Assembly (NCBI GenBank): GCA_023254175.1
Contig: JALQYJ010000030.1
Location: 1-64,000 of the forward strand
DNA from: Runella sp.
GTDB lineage: Bacteria > Bacteroidota > Bacteroidia > Cytophagales > Spirosomataceae
DNA: 64,000 nucleotides
Reading direction: 5' to 3'
Translations under genes and position numbers: made by a program
Notes under the pieces: generated by a model
The model's database searches: none
Told to the model about the DNA's origin: nothing
Seen by the model: only the letters and a program-made list of their open reading frames with translations
Shown: in pieces, positions 52,403 through 60,532 of the stretch
Numbering within the stretch: position 1 is the first letter of the stretch
Layout: each line of letters begins with the position of its first letter

Positions 52403-53071
52403 TTAATCAATTACTTTGCCTCCTTTGATTCTGATAATACGCTGCGTTTTTGCGGCTAATTCCAAGTTGTGCGTCACCAGAATCAAGGTTGTACCAGCTT
52501 CTTTGTTGAGGTCAAACAGTAGTTTTTCGACCTTTTCACTTGTTTCAGCGTCAAGATTACCCGTGGGTTCGTCGGCAAACAAAATTTGAGGTTGGTTAGA
52601 AAACGCTCTTGCCAACGAAACACGCTGCTGTTCCCCACCACTTAGTTGTGTAGGATAGTGATGTCCTCGCTCGGCCAAGCCCACTTTATCCAACAAATCC
52701 AGCGCCCGACTTTTAATATTCTTCTCTCCGCGAAGTTCAAGCGGAACCATCACATTTTCGAGGGCAGTGAGGGTGGGTAAAAGCTGAAAGTTTTGAAAAA
52801 TAAAACCAACATAACGATTCCGAACATCTGCAAGTTGGTCTTCATTGAGGTTGTTTAGGCGAATTCCGTTCAGTTCTACACTTCCCGAAGTGGCGCGGTC
52901 GAGGCCCGCACAAAGACCTAATAGCGTTGTTTTTCCGCTTCCCGAAGGCCCAACGATGGAAAGCGTTGCCCCTGCTTCTACCGAAAAGTTAATATCATCA
53001 AGTACCTTAAGTTCACGGTTTCCACTGCGATACACCTTCGCTACGTGTTCCAGTTGCAGTATATTTGCCAT
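52403..53071 (-). CDS. ABC transporter ATP-binding protein (LolD/YbbA-like)
   Basis: Walker A GPSGSGKTTLLG, signature LSGGEQQRVSLARAF, Walker B ILFADEPTGNLD. Confidence 0.96.
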   Translation of the reverse strand: MANILQLEHVAKVYRSGNRELKVLDDINFSVEAGATLSIVGPSGSGKTTLLGLCAGLDRATSGSVELNGIRLNNLNEDQLADVRNRYVGFIFQNFQLLPTLTALENVMVPLELRGEKNIKSRALDLLDKVGLAERGHHYPTQLSGGEQQRVSLARAFSNQPQILFADEPTGNLDAETSEKVEKLLFDLNKEAGTTLILVTHNLELAAKTQRIIRIKGGKVID

Positions 53072-53187
53072 ATTGTTTGGTTTCGCGCAACGCTTTTGGT
53101 CATAGGAGGAGGAATACTTTCTTTCTCAGAAACTTATGCAGCGCTGCGTGGGTTTATGTTTCGATGGTTTCCTAATCAAAATACAAT

Positions 53188-53871
53188 ATGCTTAAAATAG
53201 TTTCGCGTTTATCAATTTATTTTTTTGCCCTGGCACTTCTAGCTTGCAATAACGGCGAAAAACAAACAACTAAACAACCAAAAACAAGCGACACTACAAT
53301 TGTTGCGGCATCCCAAAAGGAAGTAAAAAACATCCTAATTTTTGGAAATAGCCTCACCGCTGGGTATGGACTTGAACCAGACCAAGCTTACCCCTCACTG
53401 TTGCAAAACCGCATAGATTCCTTACAACTCCCCTACAAGGTAGTCAACGCAGGTTTAAGTGGCGAAACTACTTCGGGCGGTAACAGTCGTTTGGACTGGG
53501 TTTTGAGGAATAAAGTAGATATTTTCATTTTAGAATTGGGGGGAAACGATGGTTTGCGTGGTATTCCTGTGACCGAAACGCGTAAAAATCTTCAAGCGAT
53601 GATTGACAAAGTGAAAGCTAAATACCCCGAGGCTAAGATTATTTTGGCGGGAATGCAGGTTCCTCCAAGCATGGGAAAAAAGTACGGCGAAGAGTTTAAA
53701 GTGATTTATTCCGAATTGGCCAAAAAGAACAATGTTGAGCTAATTCCTTTCTTGCTCGAAAACGTGGGGGGCGAAGTAAAACTTAACCAGAAAGATGGCA
53801 TTCACCCCAACGCTGAAGGGGCCAAAATAGTAGCCCAAAATGTGTGGGATGTGCTAAAGCCACTACTGTAA
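53188..53871 (+). CDS. tesA: arylesterase / TesA-like SGNH lipoprotein
   Basis: Lipobox LALLACNNGEK; SGNH blocks ILIFGNSLTAGYG, GLSGETTSGG, ELGGNDGLRG, DGIHPNAEGAKI. Confidence 0.85.
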   Translation: MLKIVSRLSIYFFALALLACNNGEKQTTKQPKTSDTTIVAASQKEVKNILIFGNSLTAGYGLEPDQAYPSLLQNRIDSLQLPYKVVNAGLSGETTSGGNSRLDWVLRNKVDIFILELGGNDGLRGIPVTETRKNLQAMIDKVKAKYPEAKIILAGMQVPPSMGKKYGEEFKVIYSELAKKNNVELIPFLLENVGGEVKLNQKDGIHPNAEGAKIVAQNVWDVLKPLL

Positions 53872-53972
53872 CCCAGTTTAAGTATTCTTTTTCTACGATT
53901 GACAGGCAGGATACCCGTACCACCGAAAGACACTCATTTTATTTTACTATCCTCTAAACCCGATACTAACCT

Positions 53973-55742
53973 ATGCTTTCTACTACTAATTGTTTATTCG
54001 ACATTCTGGATTTTACGGTTCGTCCCCAAAATAAGCCCAATGTTTTTGCCTGCAAAAGACAAGGCGAATGGCTGACGTTTTCGGCAGAAAATATTCTTCA
54101 ACAGATAGACGCCGTCAGTTTGGGATTGATTGGTTTAGGAGTACAAATAGGCGACCGTATTGCGATTGTCTCTGATGGTCGCCCTGAATGGAATATACTG
54201 GACTTTGCTCTCCAACAAATTGGTGCCGTATCGGTTCCCATTTATCCGATGCTCACCCTCGACGATTTTCAATTTATTTTTCATGAAGCAGAAGTAAAAT
54301 TTGTGTTTGTGGGCGATGCGAGTCTTTTCCGCAAACTCATCGACGTCGTCGCTACTGCACCTGCCATCGAGGAAATGTTTACGTTTGATGCCGTAAAAAG
54401 TGCCAAAAATTGGCAATTTGTCCAATCGAGAGCCGACGAAGCCCTCCGTCCCGAACTTGAGGCTCGCAAAGCTAGCATTCAACCTGATGACCTTTTGAGC
54501 ATTATTTATACATCAGGTACGACAGCAACCCCCAAAGGAGTGATGCTTTCACATAATAATCTTATGAGCAACGTAATTGAAGGCTGTAAACTGATTGCAT
54601 TCGGCCCAGAAGCACGAGCACTCAGTTTTCTACCTCTCAATCACGTCTTTGAACGCATGGTTCAGTACGTGTACATGCGAGCCGGAATCTCGATTTATTA
54701 CGCCGAAAATGTAACCACCATTGCCGAAAACCTCAAAGAGGTACGCCCTACAGTGCTTTCGACGGTGCCTCGTTTGCTAGAAAAAGTGTATGATAAAATC
54801 ATCGCCAAAGGCTACGAACAGCCTCGTATTCAGCGAAATATATTCCTTTGGGCACTGGATTTAGGTTTAAAATACGACCCCAACAAATCCATGGGTTTTT
54901 TGTATGACACCCAACTAAAGTTGGCGCGTAAGCTGGTTTTTAGCAAATGGCAAGAAGGGCTAGGAGGGAAATTAGAAATGATTGTAGCAGGGGCAGCTGC
55001 CACACCGCCACGCATTGCACGGGTGTTTTGGGCCGCAGGTATTCCTGTTTGCGAAGGATATGGATTAACTGAAACGTCGCCAGTTATTTCCTTTAATCAG
55101 CTTTTTCCCCAGCCAGAAATACGCATTGGAACCGTTGGGCTCGTTATTGATGGTGTTGAAGTAAAATTGGCTGACGATGGCGAAATCCTGGTCAAAGGGC
55201 CTAATGTAATGAAAGGGTATTACCTAAAACCAGAACTCACGGCTGAGGTAATTGATGCTGAGGGCTGGTTTCATACAGGAGACATTGGCGAATGGATAGA
55301 GGGTCGTTTTTTAAAAATCACCGACCGTAAAAAAGAGATTTTCAAAACTTCGGCGGGGAAATACGTGGCTCCTCAAGCCGTCGAAGCCAAACTCAAAGAG
55401 TCATTTTTTGTAGAACAAGCGGTGGTAATGGGTGATGGACAAAAATACGCCGCCGCGCTGATTGTCCCGTCGTTTGAAGCCATCAAAGAATTTTGTCGGG
55501 TAGAAAACATCACCTATACCAGCGACGAAGAAATCATCAAGAATGAAAAAGTAGTGGCCAAACTTCGCGCGGAAATTGAAAACGAGAATCGGGAATTAGC
55601 TCCATACGAACGCATCAAGAAATACCACCTATTGTCAAGCCCTCTTTCGGTTGAAAATGGAGAACTAACCCCCACCCTCAAACCCAAGCGCCGTATAATT
55701 CAGGAAAAATACAAGGAGCAAATTGCTGGATTATTTGATTAG
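53973..55742 (+). CDS. long-chain fatty acid--CoA ligase (AMP-forming)
   Basis: SIIYTSGTTATPKGVMLSHNNL, YGLTETSPVISFN, GWFHTGDIGEW, ITDRKKEIFKTSAGKYVAPQ. Confidence 0.95.
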   Translation: MLSTTNCLFDILDFTVRPQNKPNVFACKRQGEWLTFSAENILQQIDAVSLGLIGLGVQIGDRIAIVSDGRPEWNILDFALQQIGAVSVPIYPMLTLDDFQFIFHEAEVKFVFVGDASLFRKLIDVVATAPAIEEMFTFDAVKSAKNWQFVQSRADEALRPELEARKASIQPDDLLSIIYTSGTTATPKGVMLSHNNLMSNVIEGCKLIAFGPEARALSFLPLNHVFERMVQYVYMRAGISIYYAENVTTIAENLKEVRPTVLSTVPRLLEKVYDKIIAKGYEQPRIQRNIFLWALDLGLKYDPNKSMGFLYDTQLKLARKLVFSKWQEGLGGKLEMIVAGAAATPPRIARVFWAAGIPVCEGYGLTETSPVISFNQLFPQPEIRIGTVGLVIDGVEVKLADDGEILVKGPNVMKGYYLKPELTAEVIDAEGWFHTGDIGEWIEGRFLKITDRKKEIFKTSAGKYVAPQAVEAKLKESFFVEQAVVMGDGQKYAAALIVPSFEAIKEFCRVENITYTSDEEIIKNEKVVAKLRAEIENENRELAPYERIKKYHLLSSPLSVENGELTPTLKPKRRIIQEKYKEQIAGLFD

Positions 55743-55914
55743 GCTGCCATGGCAAATGAGAGTTTTCCTACGAGACCTGAAATGTCTATTTTCCCTAAAT
55801 CAACACGTTTTGACACATTTAGAATCTCGATGCCCACTAGCGACCCATCTTCAGCGAAATCAAGAATAGCTCCTGTTTTTTCTTCGTCTGTCTAATGTCA
55901 TACTTTAATTTCAT
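55739..55914 (-). pseudogene. decayed DUF2283-like gene (internal deletion/frameshift)
   Basis: RC begins ATGAAATTAAAGTATGAC (MKLKYD) and continues, out of frame, as EKTGAILDFAEDGSLVGIEILNVSKRVDLGKIDISGLVGKLSFAMAA*. Confidence 0.65.
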
Positions 55915-56099
55915 GAGTACTTTTCAAATTTTTGAAGTTTTATAAACTGTTTTAAGTAAGGGTGGCAACTTACCTGTATTAACAAAAACACAAATGAAGT
56001 AACCAACCGTTTCATGAACAATTTTTTTGATAAATAAGGTGTTCTTCAGAATCTAGAAATGTTGAATCAATTAAACGATTATCTGGATAAAGAAGGGGC

Positions 56100-56950
56100 A
56101 AGATAATTTCTTCTTTTTCCGAAAAGCTTCCATGACTTGTTTTACATCCAAAAGCGACAATTCAGGGCTTTGACGTTTCCGTCGAGCGCTTGGGCAAAGC
56201 AACGAACTAAAAAATTATCCAGACGCCGCTCCTCTGAAACATCAGGACTGTAGGCTATCCCTGAGGTGATTGGCCGAAAATTTAAAATTTTTCACATGAA
56301 TAATCAAGCCGAATAACGCCATTTAAAGAACCAAGCCAAACAATATTTTGGGCATCTACAAACATGCCAAATAATATTGAGAGCTTCACCTAGCTTGTTT
56401 TTAGGGGAGTGACTGAAATAATAATGGTATTTTCGTTCTTTGGTGTTATATCTTACAACAACTTTATATCCCACCACCCGGATGTCACCTGCGGGAGTTC
56501 CAGTGGTCTAATCGATATAATCAAAATCATGCGAGATGAATACCTCGGGAATAATACGAGATTTTTGGGGTTTAAAATGATAGGCTAACATCCCTTCCCC
56601 TTCGCGGATATACCAAAGTTCGTCTTAAGCGCCATAAAAGGGGGCATCCTTTTTTTAGCTCCCGCCTGTTTTTTATCCACGATTAAACTAAACCATTCGG
56701 AAGAACGCTCATAACACCTTTTTCTATGCCCAACCAAATATTCCATCTCGGTCTTCGACCAACCGCGCAATGCTGACTCCGTGAACAGAATGGGGATTAT
56801 TAGACCCAGGTTTATAGATTTCAAGCCGTCTTGTGTGCCAAAAACCCACGAAAATCTTTAAGCACATGATAGGGCGACCCTTGCGATAGCCCTTTCTCTA
56901 CCCCAATATGCTCCACTCGGTAGTTTTGAAAAAGCCCCCCTATACACTAA
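56100..56950 (-). pseudogene. decayed two-component-regulator-propeller (hybrid sensor kinase type) gene
   Basis: RC contains VEHIGVEKGLSQGSPYHVLKDFRGFFGTQDGLKSI and further propeller-like fragments (DELWYIREGEGMLAYHFKPQ, AQNIVWLGSLNGVIRLD) broken by stops and frameshifts. Confidence 0.65.
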
Positions 56951-57055
56951 AAATGTAAAAATGAAGAGAAAAAATCTGTACAAAGTGCCCCTGAGTTTAG
57001 GTAATAACTCCCTCGGCACCTAGGCAGAGGTTAGGCAATTTACAGAAAAATATAC

Positions 57056-57964
57056 TTATAAGTCAAAACTAAATCGAGTATTTTCAGGGCCAACCACCAA
57101 AGTAGCTCGGCGGCCTACAATCATTGCTCGGTTATCGGGCGCGTGCCCTACTGGAAAATCAAAGCAGACGGGGTAGTGGTAGTCTTGTATATAGTCATTG
57201 ATAATTTCGAAATGATTTTTACCAAATGAAGATGATTCGTTATCCTTCATGTCAGTAAATTGCCCTACAACCAAACCCGCCAAATAATCCAGTTTTCTAG
57301 CCCGTTTGAGCTGAACCATCATCCGATCAAGGTTGTAGTAATATTCCTCCACATCCTCAATAAACAGGATTTTTCCTTTGGTATCCAAATCAGAACGCGA
57401 GCCTATCAAATGAGCAATTAGGCATAAATTTCCTCCAACAACAACCGCCTCTGTTTTACCTTGACGATTAAATTCGTGAGTAGGCACTATGTATTCCAAC
57501 GACTCCCCCCACAGTGCTTTTCGAAGACTTTCAAGAGCATTTCCTGCGCCTTTGTCACCAAATAATTTTGGCATAGTAGCATGTAAACTCTCACAACCCA
57601 GGCCATGAAGATGGCAGTGAATAGCCGTAATATCGCTAAAGCCAATCAGCCATTTAGGTATTTTTTTAAATTTTTGGAAGCGTAGTTTATCAATAATTTT
57701 GGAACTTCCATAGCCTCCCCTTGCCGAAAATACTGCCTTAATACTGGGGTCATCGAGCATCTGTTGCAGGTCATCACGACGCTCCTCATCGGTTCCTGCA
57801 AATTGGTTATAATTGGCATGAAGTGTTTGTCCTTCAACAACTTCCAACCCCCAATCTTCGCGTAAAATTCGAAGTCCTTCTACCAACGATGGGTATGAAA
57901 CTTTACTAGCCATCGCCACCACTCCCACACGGTCTCCTGCTTTTAAAAATGCTGGTTTTATCAC
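57056..57964 (-). CDS. ldcA: LD-carboxypeptidase (S66 family)
   Basis: FSARGGYGSSKIIDKL (nucleophile Ser region), LLIGFSDITAIHCHLH-like, GGNLCLIAHLIGS, FIEDVEEYYYNLDRMMVQL. Confidence 0.92.
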   Translation of the reverse strand: MIKPAFLKAGDRVGVVAMASKVSYPSLVEGLRILREDWGLEVVEGQTLHANYNQFAGTDEERRDDLQQMLDDPSIKAVFSARGGYGSSKIIDKLRFQKFKKIPKWLIGFSDITAIHCHLHGLGCESLHATMPKLFGDKGAGNALESLRKALWGESLEYIVPTHEFNRQGKTEAVVVGGNLCLIAHLIGSRSDLDTKGKILFIEDVEEYYYNLDRMMVQLKRARKLDYLAGLVVGQFTDMKDNESSSFGKNHFEIINDYIQDYHYPVCFDFPVGHAPDNRAMIVGRRATLVVGPENTRFSFDL

Positions 57965-57997
57965 GTATTTTCTGGCTTTAGTCTACCGTAATATACT

Positions 57998-58540
57998 TTA
58001 GTTACTTTTATCTTTATCCCGACTGACCGCCAAATAAGCCGCGCCAATCAAGGCCATCAGCAACAAAACCCCAACGACCTCAAACGCCCACACGTGGGTT
58101 GTCATGAGATGTAGCCCAAATTGTCGTAAAGTCGTACTTCGGATAGCTGGGTCATAGTTAACTTCTGGACCGTGTAGAATCAAAAAATTGGCATGAACAA
58201 TCAACCAAAGAAGTCCGCCAAATACCGCCAATGCAACAACTGTTCCCCAGAAGCGATTTACATTTTGGGTAATAACGGCATTAGACTGCTGACTATCAGT
58301 ACGTTCAACACGGTGGCTAAGCATGACTCCGAAAATGAGTAGAATGAGCACACCACCTACGTAAATGAGTAATTGAGAAACGGCTAGAAAATCAGCGCCT
58401 GCCAAAACAAAAAGCGCAGCTACCCCCAACAAGGTTATAAAAAGACAAAGGGCGGCATACATCACATTTTTGGTAAATAAAATAGTAAGTGCTGCCCCCA
58501 CTGCAAGTGCAGAAAAACCGTAAAACGCTATTTCTTCCAT
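57998..58540 (-). CDS. nuoJ: NADH-quinone oxidoreductase subunit J
   Basis: MEEIAFYGFSALAVGAALTILFTKNVMYAALCLFITLLGVAALFVLAGADFLAVSQLLIYVGGVLILLIFGVMLSHR. Confidence 0.94.
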   Translation of the reverse strand: MEEIAFYGFSALAVGAALTILFTKNVMYAALCLFITLLGVAALFVLAGADFLAVSQLLIYVGGVLILLIFGVMLSHRVERTDSQQSNAVITQNVNRFWGTVVALAVFGGLLWLIVHANFLILHGPEVNYDPAIRSTTLRQFGLHLMTTHVWAFEVVGVLLLMALIGAAYLAVSRDKDKSN

Positions 58541-58584
58541 GAAAATGGTCATTTAAAATCACACTAGGACAAAGCGCCCAACTG

Positions 58585-59070
58585 CTACTTCCCAAAGGTG
58601 TAAATCAGTCCGAAATTACTTTTTAGTATCCCTGAATCAAACTTTCTATTTACGTAAGGTGCAATTTCTAAAGCAACACCAACTTGTGGAACCGACTTAA
58701 AAGGAGCTACTCTAGTACCTGTATTCAATGAATACCCCTCCACCACATTTTTGGTTTGATTGGCCAATACACCAATAAAATTAAAACGCACTCCTCCACC
58801 TACATAAAACTGTGCCGCTTGAGTTCGTTTAAAGGTAAATAATGGCAATACTTCTGTGCTTAGACTGCCAAAAAGTGTATTGGTTTGAAGGCGTGCGTCC
58901 AACCAAACAACTTTTTTGGGATTAGTACTCACCGTAATCAATCCGTTCCAAGGATAATACCCAACCGACTGTGCGTGAGCTTGAGTAAACCCAAAAAACA
59001 GTCCTAAAAAAATCCCCGTTCGGATGAATATCCGAGCGGGGACACTAGAATGGTTGCGTTGAAGAAACAT
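58585..59070 (-). CDS. hypothetical outer-membrane-beta-barrel-like secreted protein
   Basis: Signal peptide TGIFLGLFFGFTQAHAQS; alternating beta-like strands, C-terminal SNFGLIYTFGK. Confidence 0.6.
   Translation of the reverse strand: MFLQRNHSSVPARIFIRTGIFLGLFFGFTQAHAQSVGYYPWNGLITVSTNPKKVVWLDARLQTNTLFGSLSTEVLPLFTFKRTQAAQFYVGGGVRFNFIGVLANQTKNVVEGYSLNTGTRVAPFKSVPQVGVALEIAPYVNRKFDSGILKSNFGLIYTFGK
59014..59041 (-). terminator. terminator-like hairpin within the 5' coding part of the preceding ORF
   Basis: Minus strand CCCCGCTCGGAT-ATTC-ATCCGAACGGGG followed by A then 7 T. Confidence 0.8.
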
Positions 59071-59080
59071 CTGGAAAGAG

Positions 59081-60394
59081 TTATCTCATTTTAAGTTTAC
59101 CCATTTTTTCCATTGAGTTCATCTTTTTCATCATTTTGCGCATTTCGTCAAACTGCTTCAGAAGATTATTTACTTGTTGGAGAGAAGTTCCACTACCCGT
59201 TGCAATGCGTTTTTTGCGACTGTTATCAATCATATCTGGATTTTCGCGCTCCACAGGTGTCATCGACTGAATGATGGCTTCAATGGGTTTGAACGAATCA
59301 TTGTCGATATCCATATCTTTCACCGCTGCTCCCATGCCAGGAATCATACCCAACAAGTCCTTGACATTCCCCATCTTCTTGATTTGCTGCAATTGCCCCA
59401 AGAAATCGTTGAAATCAAATTTATTTTGACGCATTTTGGCATTCAAACGCTTTGCTTCGTCTTCATCAAACGCTTGTTGAGCGCGTTCTACCAACGAAAG
59501 TACGTCTCCCATGCCCAAAATACGGCTCGCCATACGGTCAGGGTGGAAACTATCAAGCGCTTCCATCTTTTCACCCGTCGAGATAAACTTAATCGGTTTA
59601 TCCACAATTTGGCGAATAGATAAAGCCGCTCCACCTCGCGCATCTCCATCTAATTTGGTAAGAACAACCCCATCAAAATTCAAACGTTCATTAAACGTTT
59701 TGGCTGTATTTACCGCATCTTGTCCCGTCATTGAGTCAACAACGAACAAAATTTCGGACGGTTTGAGAGTTGTTTTAATATTTTCAACCTCACGCATCAT
59801 GACCTCGTCGACGGCCAAACGACCAGCAGTATCGACGATTACAATCTTTTTACCCGATTTTTTAGCGTGAGCAATGGCATTTTGAGCAATTTCGACTGCG
59901 TTTTTATTCTCAGGCTCAGCATAAACATCTACACCAATTTGCTCCCCAAGAACTTTCAACTGGTCAATCGCTGCTGGACGGTAAATGTCACAAGCAGCCA
60001 ACATCACCTGACGGCCTTGACGCTTAAGCATGTTTGCTAGCTTACCCGAAAATGTCGTTTTACCAGAGCCCTGAAGACCTGCGATTAAAATAACGGCAGG
60101 GTCACCTTTTGTATTGATACTTTCGGCTTTGCCACCCATCAACTCTGTCAGCTCTTCATGGACAATTTTCACAAACATTTGCCCAGGCTCAACAGCAATA
60201 AGAATTTTCTGGTCGAGGGCCTTGTCCTTAATTTTGTCAGTGATTTCTTTGGCCACTTTAAAATTAACGTCGGCATCTACCAAAGCACGGCGCACCTCTT
60301 TAATAGTCGCTGCTACGTTAATATCCGTAATTCTGTCTTTCCCCTTAAGGGTTCGAATGGCTTTGTTTAATTTATCCTGTAAGCTTTCAAACAT
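59081..60394 (-). CDS. ffh: signal recognition particle protein Ffh
   Basis: GLQGSGKTTFSGKLANMLK, DTAGRLAVDEVMM, TKLDGDARGGAALS, C-terminal Met-rich M domain. Confidence 0.98.
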   Translation of the reverse strand: MFESLQDKLNKAIRTLKGKDRITDINVAATIKEVRRALVDADVNFKVAKEITDKIKDKALDQKILIAVEPGQMFVKIVHEELTELMGGKAESINTKGDPAVILIAGLQGSGKTTFSGKLANMLKRQGRQVMLAACDIYRPAAIDQLKVLGEQIGVDVYAEPENKNAVEIAQNAIAHAKKSGKKIVIVDTAGRLAVDEVMMREVENIKTTLKPSEILFVVDSMTGQDAVNTAKTFNERLNFDGVVLTKLDGDARGGAALSIRQIVDKPIKFISTGEKMEALDSFHPDRMASRILGMGDVLSLVERAQQAFDEDEAKRLNAKMRQNKFDFNDFLGQLQQIKKMGNVKDLLGMIPGMGAAVKDMDIDNDSFKPIEAIIQSMTPVERENPDMIDNSRKKRIATGSGTSLQQVNNLLKQFDEMRKMMKKMNSMEKMGKLKMR

Positions 60395-60532
60395 AGTAAA
60401 CGCAAATAAAATGAGGGCACAAATTTAGTGAAACAAGTCTGGAAACCATAATATCTTTAAAGAGCAGTGTGAAAAGTAGTACGATAATTTTAAATTTGCG
60501 CCGCAAAAAAACTAAAAATCGAAACGTCCGTC

